Position numbers and translations under genes: made by a program
Notes under the pieces: generated by a model
Database searches by the model: none
What the model was told of the DNA's origin: nothing
The model's input: the letters and a program-made list of their open reading frames with translations, nothing else
Assembly (NCBI GenBank): GCA_001970955.1
Contig: MPUH01000553.1
Coordinates: forward strand, 1-46,290
Source of the DNA: Stentor coeruleus
Taxonomy: Eukaryota > Ciliophora > Heterotrichea > Heterotrichida > Stentoridae
Length of the DNA stretch: 46,290 bases
Direction: 5' to 3'
Shown: one piece after another, positions 21,166 to 30,372 of the stretch
How positions within the stretch are numbered: position 1 is the stretch's first letter
Layout: each line of letters opens with the position of its first letter

Positions 21166-22390
21166 ATATGAAAATAATAAGAATGGAGTTTATAATATAT
21201 ATAATATATGATGATATTAGGGTGTCTGTTATGATGAAAACTATCCTTGCCCTGATATTTATTTATAAGTTTTTAGAATATTGATTAGAAGAAGATTATG
21301 GGTTAGGATATAATGTTTATGTTGGAGGATAAGATTGTTTGATTTTAGGTATTGAGAATCAAGTAAAGGATCATAGTTTTTAGTTGTGAGAAAATATTTT
21401 GGGTAGATTAGATTGTATATTTAGATTGGATTTTAGTATTAGGGTTGAGCTATTCTGAGTTTGCTCAAAGATTCAGCGATGATTTTAGGTGGATTTGTAA
21501 TGAAGGGAAATACTAGTGTTTAGGGTAATAATAATTTTTAAGGGGTAGATATTTACAGGATATTATCGGAGATTTAATTGTGTGTCTTTTTGGATGGAAT
21601 TATGTCTTTTTTACTTTGTAGTATTTTGGTTTGGAAAAATTATACACAAAAAGATTAAAAATGCTAACAATTATATTAGTGTATGGATTTATGTTTAAAT
21701 ATTAATTTTACTATGCTACTTAGTTATGTTATCTATAAAAAATACTTCTTGATATTTAGGATATCTTAATTATTTGGGATTAGGCTAATCCTATGCTATT
21801 TTATAAACTTTATTTTTTTTAGTATAACAATTTTGATATTTTATAAAAAAGTACTTTCATAATATGCTATTGCTTAAATTTACTATCTTAAACTTAAAAA
21901 TTGGTTCTAGATTTTAGATTACATTATTAGATATTGGTTATTTGAATTTTTTTCTGTGAAAAAACTTCCTAAATCATAATTTAAAGTATTAGTATGTATA
22001 ATAGCTAATCATAATTACCTTTCACCTAAAATCATTTAGGACTTACAACAGATTTTCATCACACATGATAATTAGTAAAGCATGGTATTTTATAAGTTCA
22101 TACAAATATAGGACACATTATATTTACTTAAAAGAATATGATTTTCGAAGTCAAGATAAAAATAAAGTCTTTTTAAAGCAATTACTAAAAATAATTTAGA
22201 TATACTTTTACTTAATTGCTTATAAAAACCTAATAAGCAGTCAAAATCTCTAAGTCATACCTTTGTAATTCCATCATCCTTCAAACTAATCAACCATTAA
22301 AATTTAAATCTTTAGCCAAACTCTTATCTTAGCTCCCACACTCATAACTTTATCATATATTCCTCTACATAACAATTTATAATAAAAATA
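21166..22390. other. Intergenic spacer, strand-skewed halves
   Basis: 1225 bp. The first half (to about 21620) is G/T-rich and C-poor on the plus strand (3' flank of the cyclin). The last about 200 bp are C-rich and G-poor (5' flank of the FYVE gene), ending in TTATAATAAAAATA before the ATG. A 17-codon ATG frame at 21231 looks like a hydrophobic leader but ends at once. Nothing else was found. Confidence 0.5.
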
Positions 22391-23578
22391 ATGAGTTCAT
22401 TTCAAGACGATGAATTAAGCGTAGATATGATCTCAGCTCGTGGATCAATGGCAATTGAACTTACTGAACCAGATGTAAAATTCCCCCTGGCCGCTAACCG
22501 AAACTTATATCTAAACGATTTATCATGTTCTGTTTGTGAAAGAAATTTCACCAATGTAGGTATCGCTATCTCCAAAAAAGACCACTGTCGTTTTTGTTAT
22601 AAAGGAGTCTGCATCCAATGTTTAGGGTTTTATTACTTCCACTCAGAAAGCCAAAAATTAGAAAAAATGTGCAGCACCTGTCACAATAAGCTCTTTACAA
22701 TGAACGAGCAATTTACAACCGAAATCCACAAATTACGTCTTGAAAGGATTCAACTAAAACAAGAAATTGACTTAGCTTCAAAACAAAAAGAAAGAATTAC
22801 AAAGGAACGCCAAATAGCTGAAGCTGAACTTGATGAGGTTAGAAAACACATGTCATTAAGCGTAGATGATAAAGAAAAGATAATAAAAGAATTAAAAGAT
22901 AAACAATTAAGACTTCAAAGCCAAGAAGATGAATATAAGAATATGATAGAAAATTTGATTATTGAATCAGGTTTACTAAATACAAAATATCATGATATAA
23001 AAACTCATTGTGAAGAGGTTAAAAAAAGAGGCGAAAAAGAACAGATGATGATAAATAAATTAAAGGAAGAATATAATCAAATTTTATTGAAAAAAATCAG
23101 TTTGGCTAACGAGAGGAATAGTGGAAATGCCACTGAAAGCCAAGCAATGATAAGAATAGATGCTATGAAGGAGGAGATTACTGTGATTGAAGAGAAAATT
23201 AGAGATGCAAATAAGAAAAACAAGAAATTTGATAGGAAACTAAAGGAAAAAGAGAATTTAAAAAATATGAGTGATGAGAAAATAAGCCAAATGCAAGATG
23301 AATTGAATGGGAAAAGATCGGTTTTGGTAGAGGATAGAATTAGCTCTGATGAAGAAAAAAGGCTTAAGGAGTTAAAAGATGAGCTTCGTGCAGCTGAGAA
23401 GTCGATAAGTACATTAGAAGAAAGGCTTAGGATATCAAAAAAATCAATTAAGTCTCAGAATGAAGTAGTCTCAGCTAATCATTATGAAGCAGGTAAATTA
23501 CTCATTGATACTGAAAATATAAGAAAAAATAAGGCTGGAAATGGGAAGACATTATGTTGTAAATGTGTGATAGTTTAA
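22391..23578 (+). CDS. FYVE-type zinc finger and coiled-coil protein with C-terminal CaaX-like motif
   Basis: 395 aa, TAA stop. Residues 46-97 hold four CxxC-type pairs (C46/C49, C66/C69, C74/C77, C94/C97) around the sequence KKDHCRFCYKGVC. That is the spacing of a FYVE zinc finger with a weakened R(R/K)HHCR basic motif. The rest, about 105-375, is a long charged coiled coil (E/K-rich heptads). The protein ends CCKCVIV: the last four residues CVIV fit a C-aliphatic-aliphatic-X prenylation signal, with extra cysteines just before it. FYVE domains generally bind PI3P on endosomes; a prenylated tail would add a second membrane anchor, so I infer a tethering or vesicle-associated role. PI3P binding is uncertain because of the variant motif. 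Confidence 0.78.
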   Translation: MSSFQDDELSVDMISARGSMAIELTEPDVKFPLAANRNLYLNDLSCSVCERNFTNVGIAISKKDHCRFCYKGVCIQCLGFYYFHSESQKLEKMCSTCHNKLFTMNEQFTTEIHKLRLERIQLKQEIDLASKQKERITKERQIAEAELDEVRKHMSLSVDDKEKIIKELKDKQLRLQSQEDEYKNMIENLIIESGLLNTKYHDIKTHCEEVKKRGEKEQMMINKLKEEYNQILLKKISLANERNSGNATESQAMIRIDAMKEEITVIEEKIRDANKKNKKFDRKLKEKENLKNMSDEKISQMQDELNGKRSVLVEDRISSDEEKRLKELKDELRAAEKSISTLEERLRISKKSIKSQNEVVSANHYEAGKLLIDTENIRKNKAGNGKTLCCKCVIV

Positions 23579-23988
23579 TATTCATTATTAAACTATGATT
23601 AGGATATATAGGAAATGGTAGAAGTTCTCATATCTACTCTATACTAAATTTATGTTCTTAATGATTTTTTATTCAAGATTTAATATAAGCATCTAAGAAG
23701 TTTATGAATTTATTTACTATTAAGAAATTAAATATTTTTAATGAAGAAATTGCATTAATCTATTCAGCAGTCTTATTTTTTAAGCTAAATCAGTCAACTC
23801 AATACTTTTTTTAAGTTAAGTGCTAATTTATTTCAAGACAACATCTTTATATTAAATTTATATATGCTTATTTTCTGTATTTGTATATAAAAACAACAAC
23901 AATCATTATAAAATTGCATAATCCTTATAATCCTATAATAATTTAGTGTTAAAACTTCTCCTATCAACATCTAAAATAATGTACATTT
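23579..23988. other. Convergent intergenic spacer
   Basis: 410 bp between the 3' ends of the FYVE gene and the first kinase gene. AT-rich; nothing recognisable beyond short A/T runs. Confidence 0.5.
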
Positions 23989-26121
23989 TTAAGCGTACTT
24001 TTCAACAATAGACAAAATTACTTCTTGTGGAGTAGGCTTAACAATATAACTAATCATCCCTGAATCATAACACCTCTGTATATCCTCCTTAGAACTATAT
24101 GCTGTATGAGCAATAATAACAGGTAAACTTTTAATTCTTCCTTGTGTGTAATAATTCGTTATCATCTTCGCGGCTTGCCATCCATCCATAACTGGCATTT
24201 CACAATCCATAATCACACATTTAAACATATATCCACCTTTATCATACTCTAAAACCTTCTCAATAGCATCATATCCATTAGCCACCTCTTCAAATTTTAT
24301 ATTTTTGCCTCTCAATATATTCCCTAAACACATCCTATTAAAATCATTATCATCAGCTATAAGAATACTAGCCATCTCATTTTCTATATATTTCGAGCTC
24401 ATTGTCCTTATTGAATAACATTTTAGACCTTCATTTGGGATTTCATTTTCCCAACTTGTGCTATCTTCAGGGATATCACTTGTGATTTTTAAATCAAATG
24501 TAAAACATGACCCTAGACCTACTGTTGATTGAACTTTCATTTCTGAATTTAATTTTTTTAGGATTTTTTGAGACACATCAAGACCAAGACCTCCTAAACT
24601 GTTATCAGTGATACCTGAAAACATACTAAAAAGCTGTGAGAGTCTTTCGTTTGGGATCCCAATACCTGTATCTTTGACACTTACTCTTATAGCTTTTCCT
24701 GTGTTTATTGCACAGAGTTCAATATCACCTTTGTTTGTATATTTTATAGCATTGTTTAAGAGATTCATTATTACTTTTTGTATACGATAAGAGTCAGTTT
24801 CAATCTCATCAGGGATTAAAGAGTCAATTTTTGTGACGAGGTTTAAGCCTTTGTATTTTGCTTGGACACTTATTAAGTTCGCACATTCATTAAGACTAAA
24901 TTTGAGGTTGCATAAAAAAGAATTTATTTGGAAATTGTTAGTAATGATTTCAGAGTAATCTAGTATATCACCAATCTGGAAATTTAAAAGGTTTGTGCAT
25001 ATTTTAATTAACCCCAACTTGCTAGATATTTTGGAGTCTTCGCTGCTAATTTCATCGAGTATTAAATTTATTCCATTAATTGGGGTACGAAGCTCATGGG
25101 ATATAGATCTAATAAGAGCTGATTTTGATCTGCTTTCTGCAGCTATTCTTTCAAATATCGCAACTGAAGTTACATCTTTTGTTGTTATAAGACAACAAGG
25201 CTGGTTATCCCACTCAATATTCACAACCCCCCATTCATAGACTTTTTCTTTAATATCAGATATCCCAAGTGAAAAGCTTTGTTTAATTTCATCATTTATA
25301 GCTTTTTTTATACCTTCTAGAACAGTACATTCAGATTTTCTTACTTTAATAAACTGTAAGCAATTTACTAAATCATTATCATTTGCATTTAAGATTACAC
25401 GTAAAGCTTTATTGGCATACTTGAGCTTTAATTGATTGTTAACAATAAGTAATCCATCAGGGAAAAAAGACAATAATTCTGAAAGTTGCTTGTGTGCTTG
25501 GCATACAGCAACTTTTGCACAATGAAGTTCTTTTAAGCTTTTCCTTTTATCATATTCATGTAAAGTCCATAGAAAAACTATGAAAAAATTTGTTGTGAAA
25601 ATGCCAATATCGCTTGCTTTAATTTCATTTTCAGAGTCGAATAAGCACCATATTGCAACATGCTTGACGATAATCAGTAGGTTTGGTAAGAATGTTTCAA
25701 ATAAGTTTGTTTGGAACAACAGAATAATTATTGTAGAGTCAATGCACACAATATTTGACCCACTTTTATTCATTGTTATAGAAAATTTTCTCAAAGCACA
25801 ATTCATAGCTTCAGTAATAGTCAAAATTACCAGTTTTTTTATTAGCATAGGTGCATTTTTGAGAAAATAGAGGCAGGAAAGGGTTATAGCATAAATTATG
25901 AATACCTCTTTATAATTCCCGTGATACGCTACTTCTAGTGAATACTTATAGCTAATGACCCCTCTGACTGCGATAGAAAAAAGACAAATAGCATAAAAAT
26001 ATCTGCTAAATTTTATAAAAGTAAGGTTAAAGTACTCATCCCACCACTCTGATTTCGATAATGCGTTGCTGTATAAAAAGCGCTTCCAAGAATAACTCAT
26101 ATTTATATACCTATAGATCAT
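23989..26121 (-). CDS. Membrane hybrid histidine kinase 1 (PAS-HisKA-HATPase-REC)
   Basis: 710 aa from the longest ATG, TAA stop. About five to six hydrophobic helices occupy roughly residues 30-195, followed by a PAS-like segment (about 205-315). The HisKA H-box is SHELRTPING with phospho-acceptor H342. The HATPase has an N-box (NLLNNAIKYT, near 450), G1 DTGIGIP and G2 GGLGLD. The receiver domain starts near 583 (ILIADDNDFNR), with phospho-acceptor D639 in MDCEMP, a conserved T (AHTAYSS) and K (VKPTPQE). All catalytic residues are present, so autophosphorylation and intramolecular relay to the receiver are expected; no HPt domain is nearby. The N-terminus is longer than in its two paralogues, which begin MKSEWW: here KSEWW is preceded by about 22 residues, and a possible 15-nt intron lies at 26096-26110. 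It is the first of three tandem minus-strand paralogues. Confidence 0.88.
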   Translation of the reverse strand: MIYRYINMSYSWKRFLYSNALSKSEWWDEYFNLTFIKFSRYFYAICLFSIAVRGVISYKYSLEVAYHGNYKEVFIIYAITLSCLYFLKNAPMLIKKLVILTITEAMNCALRKFSITMNKSGSNIVCIDSTIIILLFQTNLFETFLPNLLIIVKHVAIWCLFDSENEIKASDIGIFTTNFFIVFLWTLHEYDKRKSLKELHCAKVAVCQAHKQLSELLSFFPDGLLIVNNQLKLKYANKALRVILNANDNDLVNCLQFIKVRKSECTVLEGIKKAINDEIKQSFSLGISDIKEKVYEWGVVNIEWDNQPCCLITTKDVTSVAIFERIAAESRSKSALIRSISHELRTPINGINLILDEISSEDSKISSKLGLIKICTNLLNFQIGDILDYSEIITNNFQINSFLCNLKFSLNECANLISVQAKYKGLNLVTKIDSLIPDEIETDSYRIQKVIMNLLNNAIKYTNKGDIELCAINTGKAIRVSVKDTGIGIPNERLSQLFSMFSGITDNSLGGLGLDVSQKILKKLNSEMKVQSTVGLGSCFTFDLKITSDIPEDSTSWENEIPNEGLKCYSIRTMSSKYIENEMASILIADDNDFNRMCLGNILRGKNIKFEEVANGYDAIEKVLEYDKGGYMFKCVIMDCEMPVMDGWQAAKMITNYYTQGRIKSLPVIIAHTAYSSKEDIQRCYDSGMISYIVKPTPQEVILSIVEKYA
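26096..26110 (-). other. Possible 15-nt intron near the kinase 1 start
   Basis: The minus strand reads GTATATAAATATGAG, GT...AG, 15 nt, very similar to the supported intron GTATAAAATATGCAG at 4.35 kb. Removal keeps the frame from the ATG at 26121 and deletes the second ATG (the MSYSW start). Because it has no stop, sequence alone cannot decide between an intron and an alternative start. Confidence 0.4.
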
Positions 26122-26628
26122 ACATCATTTTGAATACTAATTTACACATAATTAAATATCAAATAACCTATAGAAATTACTAACAAAATATACAGTTTAA
26201 AATTTGTTAAAGTAACGCAAACTATTACTCAGACAGTCTGATTTTTTTTTCTTAGTATTTTAAGTATTTTTCAATTCTGTATATCTCGTATTTTTAGTAT
26301 TTTGTCAATGAAGACTAATATTCCTAACTTTTTTATTAGTAATAATTTTCTATATTTTTAAACAATTCTTTATTGAACAATCCAATTACAAACAGTCAAA
26401 CCATATAGCAATTCATTATTCATCTTATGCAATATCTAGTCTTTCTCAATTCCCTTATAAATAAAAATGCCAAGACATTTTATTATAATCTCACTATTCT
26501 AGAAGCATTTACAATGAAAATTTTTCTATTCATATATTATTATTTACACATAATTGATTAATACAGAGTTCACGACTGTGAACGATATATTTTCTAATTA
26601 ACTAACTAATCTATTCATATATTATTAT
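26122..26628. other. Intergenic spacer between kinases 1 and 2
   Basis: 507 bp holding the 5' flank of kinase 1 and the 3' flank of kinase 2. AT-rich. It contains a 27-bp direct repeat reaching into the kinase 2 terminus and a small inverted repeat, listed separately. Nothing else was seen. Confidence 0.5.
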
Positions 26629-26637
26629 TTACACATA
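26526..26637. repeat. 27-bp direct repeat spanning the kinase 2 stop codon
   Basis: CTATTCATATATTATTATTT plus ACACATA occurs at 26526-26552 and again at 26611-26637, 85 bp apart. The second copy includes the last codons and stop of kinase 2, so the first looks like a partly diverged duplicate of the gene end. Confidence 0.8.
26568..26583. repeat. Short inverted repeat (6-bp stem)
   Basis: GTTCAC-GACT-GTGAAC is a perfect 6-bp palindromic arm pair around a 4-base centre, between the two 27-bp repeats and about 45 bp downstream of the kinase 2 stop. It could form a hairpin in the 3' UTR or be a binding site; chance occurrence is possible. Confidence 0.35.
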
Positions 26638-28698
26638 TTTGCTTATAATAGAAATAATCTCTTCTTGTGGGGTTGGTTTAAGCATATAACTTATCATCCC
26701 TGAATCATAGCATCTCTGTATATCATCCTTAGAAGAATATGCAGTATGAGCTATGATAGATGGAAGGAATTTAATAATACCTTGAGTGTATTTGGTTGTT
26801 ATGACCTTGGCGGCTTGCCATCCATCCATTACAGGCATTTCGCAGTCCATAATCACACATTTAATAGGTTTTCTTAATCGATCAAACTCAATTATTGTTT
26901 TTACTGCTTCTTTACCGTTTATAACTTCTATAAACTTTATTCCATTTGACCTTAGAATGTTCCCTAAACATAAACGATTGAAATCATTGTCATCAGCTAT
27001 TAATACCGTTATTATTTCTGTACGTAAGTTTTTTAAAGGAATACATCTAATTGTTTCATTATGAATGCATTCATTAGGGATTTCGCTTTCACAGCTGAAA
27101 CTGAACTCAGGAAAATCAGTAGGCAATTTAAGGCTAAACGAAAAAATAGACCCCTGTCCAACAATCGAACTGACAGTCAAATTCGACTTTAAAAGCCTTA
27201 AAATATTATGTGATATATGCAGACCGAGCCCACAAAGACTATTTGAATCCCCTGAAAACATATCAAAAATCTGCTTAAGACGTTCTTTAGGAATGCCAAT
27301 CCCAGAATCAGCAACACTTATTTCTATACTCCTTCCTGTGTTTATAGCACATAACTTAATATCCCCTTTACTAGTAAACTTTATTGCATTGTTTAGTAAA
27401 TTCATGATAACTTTTTGAATACGATATCTATCGCAATAATAGGATTCAGGAATCAAAGAATCGATTTTACTATAAAGTTCTAAGCCTTTATGACGTACTT
27501 GAACACTAATAAATTTCGCGCATTCTTTCAAAGCATCTTTCAGATCACAAAATGTAAAATTTAGTTGAAAATTATCAGTTGCTAATTCAGAAAAGTCTAA
27601 AATGTCAGCGATTTGGAAATTGAGCAAACTTGTGCATATTTTTATATGTTTAAGTTTTTCCCCTAAGTCACTTGTCAATAAAGGGTAAATCTCATCTATT
27701 ATAAGATTTATTCCATTTACTGGAGTCCTAAGCTCATGAGATACTGATTTTATTAATGAAGATTTAGCTTTATTTTCTCCAGCAATCCTTTCAAGCGATA
27801 GTACTGATGTCACATCTTTAATAATAACAATACATGATTTTTCATTACCCCATTCTATTCTCTTAGCAAGCCACTCATATCTTGAGTTTTCAATATCTGT
27901 AAACCCTAGTGATGTATGGGATAAAAGATTATCATAATCCAAGTTTTGAAGCTTTTCTGAGATAGTTTCTTGACAATTAACAAATTTTAAATTTTTTATC
28001 AAGCTCATTTCAAAAATATTGTCTGTTTTAAAAATGTTGTTCATCATATCATTTGAATACTTAATTTCTTTATTATTGTTGAGTATAAAAAAACCATCAG
28101 GAAGGGCTTTGAGGAGTTCTGTAAGTTGTTTGTTTGCATAAATCATAGATTCTTTAGATAAAAATCTTTCTCGTAATTTTATGCGTTTATCATACTCATA
28201 AGATGCCCAAAGTACAGTTGTAAAGGTACCTGCTACAAGAGTTGATGTGGGTAAATGCTCATAGTTTAAAGGGTGATTAAAGAATCCCCAGATTAAAACA
28301 TGCTTTATAACAATAATAAGATTTGGGTAGAAGCCTTCAAAAATATTCGCTTGGTAAAATATAGTAAGGATTGTGCACTCTAGGCAAAATAAACTTGAGT
28401 AACTTGGGATTACGTACAGAGATGTGTATCTAAAAATAATATCAATTGCTTCTGTGATGGTAAAAATCATAAACTTTTTGATTAGAGGGTTACTATTAGA
28501 AAATACCCAAAGTCCTGTTGAGAGTATTAATATCATTATGAGGAACTTGAGTTGATTTTTCCCGAAAGCAACTTCATAGGAAATAAAGTAGCAGGCTGCA
28601 AGGCGAACTGTTATAGAAAATAAGAATATCATATAAATGATCCTGCTAAAATTTTGGTACAACTCAGAAAAGTATTCATTCCACCATTCTGACTTCAT
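26629..28698 (-). CDS. Membrane hybrid histidine kinase 2 (PAS-HisKA-HATPase-REC)
   Basis: 689 aa, ATG at 28698 (MKSEWWNEYF), TAA stop. It has the same plan as its neighbours and aligns almost without gaps from the PAS-like region onward. An N-terminal set of about six hydrophobic helices is followed by a PAS-like region (LPDGFFILNN near 190) and the H-box SHELRTPVNG with H321. The ATPase N-box is NLLNNAIKFT near 430, with G1 DSGIGIP and CGLGLH as the G2 region. The receiver has ADDNDFNR, D618 in MDCEMP, AHTAYSS and LKPTPQE. All key residues are intact. The G1 motif has DSG where kinases 1 and 3 have DTG. The signal is unknown; the membrane part is the most divergent region among the three, consistent with different inputs feeding a common output module. 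Confidence 0.9.
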   Translation of the reverse strand: MKSEWWNEYFSELYQNFSRIIYMIFLFSITVRLAACYFISYEVAFGKNQLKFLIMILILSTGLWVFSNSNPLIKKFMIFTITEAIDIIFRYTSLYVIPSYSSLFCLECTILTIFYQANIFEGFYPNLIIVIKHVLIWGFFNHPLNYEHLPTSTLVAGTFTTVLWASYEYDKRIKLRERFLSKESMIYANKQLTELLKALPDGFFILNNNKEIKYSNDMMNNIFKTDNIFEMSLIKNLKFVNCQETISEKLQNLDYDNLLSHTSLGFTDIENSRYEWLAKRIEWGNEKSCIVIIKDVTSVLSLERIAGENKAKSSLIKSVSHELRTPVNGINLIIDEIYPLLTSDLGEKLKHIKICTSLLNFQIADILDFSELATDNFQLNFTFCDLKDALKECAKFISVQVRHKGLELYSKIDSLIPESYYCDRYRIQKVIMNLLNNAIKFTSKGDIKLCAINTGRSIEISVADSGIGIPKERLKQIFDMFSGDSNSLCGLGLHISHNILRLLKSNLTVSSIVGQGSIFSFSLKLPTDFPEFSFSCESEIPNECIHNETIRCIPLKNLRTEIITVLIADDNDFNRLCLGNILRSNGIKFIEVINGKEAVKTIIEFDRLRKPIKCVIMDCEMPVMDGWQAAKVITTKYTQGIIKFLPSIIAHTAYSSKDDIQRCYDSGMISYMLKPTPQEEIISIISKYV

Positions 28699-29771
28699 TT
28701 TTATAAAGTTTCATTAAGATTAGATTATATTAAAAATTAAAACCAAGATTTTAGATACTAATTATTTATTTTTAGCAGAAACTTATGTTTAAAATGGTTG
28801 AGAGCTTATATAGAAAGTGAAGTTTTAATTCAAGAGAAATTTGTTTTCATTTAAAGCAAATTATTGGTTTAGATGCGATTTAACTTTGAAGCTTTAAATG
28901 AAAATATTATTAGTTATCTTTTTGGTTGATTAAAATAAAGGTAAAAAAAATAACTTTTAAAAGTTATTAATATTATGCTTTCAAAAACAAAAAGTTGATG
29001 ATATTTTATGTAAATATATAAAAACAGTATAAAATGTGTAAATCTACTATAGTGGATGTGAAAAGCATTATTCTAAAGATGAATAAGAGTATTAGAGATA
29101 ATTTTATAGGAACTATTGAAAAAATTATATTGTATTTTTAAGGTTTGGGTGATTAGAAAGAATATTTAATAGATGAGATGAATTAATAACGAGTAATATA
29201 TCATTATTATTATATTAACTAAAGCGCAGTTCAAATATTAAAAGAATACTTTTTAAAAAAAATTATTAAATTTTACTAATAACTTGCCCAAATTTTAATC
29301 AATAATAGGCCAAATGTATTTTGAACTGGAGTCTTAATTTCGCTATGATTTATAATATCTATTAATTTAAGTTAGTATGAAATATGAAATTTTATTATCC
29401 AAAATAGAACTCATCTCATATTTAAAATTATTTCTCTATGATTTTCATGTAGTAGCATATAATAAATAAATAATCTTTCCTAAATATTTACCAGACATTA
29501 AGAAACCTTATATCTTTCTATTTTCAAACCTAATTCAAAACCCATAGCCTAAAATTCACATCATCTTCATAATCATATAAAATCCCTATTCTTCTCAATT
29601 TTTAAACTATAATGATCATTTTTCAAAAGACTTTCTCTTAACCAAACACTAAATCAAACAAAAAAAGTATATAATAATACTTTAACCTCAATATTTAAAT
29701 ATAAAATAACAACTACCCTAAACTCATATCTCTACCAAAATCTAATTTTCCTAATTTTTAATTATTCTAAC
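28699..29771. other. Intergenic spacer between kinase 2 and the small secreted protein
   Basis: 1073 bp. Near kinase 2 (its 5' flank) the plus strand is relatively G-rich; from about 29400 to 29771 it is C-rich and almost G-free, which on the coding strand means a G-rich 3' flank of the secreted-protein gene. No open frame or RNA gene was recognised. Confidence 0.5.
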
Positions 29772-30239
29772 TTAAACTGGGCATTTACTACAATCAATTA
29801 GTCTGAGATTCTCCATAAATCTCTCATAAACCTCATGAGTAATTGTCCCTGCATTAACCATAACTCTTCCTTGTGCATCAGCCTGTCCAAAAGTTGCATC
29901 GCAATTCCCAACATCAAAAAGAATTTCTTCAAGAATCTTATCAGCAAAGTTCTGAAGGAAAAAAGGAATACCCCTTGTCCTCATAATAATCTCAAGTTCA
30001 GACATAGCAGGCATGCCATCTTCTTGGAAAATAGTCCCATCTTCAACCATATCCATAATATTGAAATAGGCGTCATCTGGGGTAGCAGCACCTTTACTAA
30101 CATCACCCATGATATAAGCGATGATTTCTTTAGATAAAGCAGCAGGGTCTTGCTGTAAAAAATTTGTAGGGGCATACCTGAGGTTTATAGCACTCACAAC
30201 TAAAATGAGAGGAAAAAGCGTCAAAGTTTTGAATACCAT
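29772..30239 (-). CDS. Small secreted protein of unknown family
   Basis: 155 aa, ATG at 30239, TAA stop. Residues 1-18 form a clear signal peptide (MVFKTLTLFPLILVVSA). The mature part is acidic, mostly helical in appearance and has three cysteines near the C-terminus (in the GNCDATFG and DCSKCPV segments), so at most one disulfide plus a free thiol. No membrane helix follows. I do not recognise a family; a lumenal, vesicular or secreted location is inferred. It lies 133 bp downstream of kinase 3 on the same strand, inside the kinase array, with compact spacing unlike the large gaps elsewhere. GC content is noticeably higher than in the neighbouring kinases, suggesting high expression. Confidence 0.75.
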   Translation of the reverse strand: MVFKTLTLFPLILVVSAINLRYAPTNFLQQDPAALSKEIIAYIMGDVSKGAATPDDAYFNIMDMVEDGTIFQEDGMPAMSELEIIMRTRGIPFFLQNFADKILEEILFDVGNCDATFGQADAQGRVMVNAGTITHEVYERFMENLRLIDCSKCPV

Positions 30240-30372
30240 TTTTTATATATGTTTTGTATAGGTTTATTATAAAAGGTTTATATGATTAGTGCTAATTGGT
30301 TTTTTAATATGAAGTGTATGAGGATAATAATAGGGATTTTATATGAGAAGCAAGCTTAGAAAATTTTTTTAA

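Noticed and set aside
21231-21284. Short hydrophobic leader-like peptide after the cyclin gene
   Set aside because: Only 17 codons before TGA, with no GT...AG of 15-16 nt to extend it.
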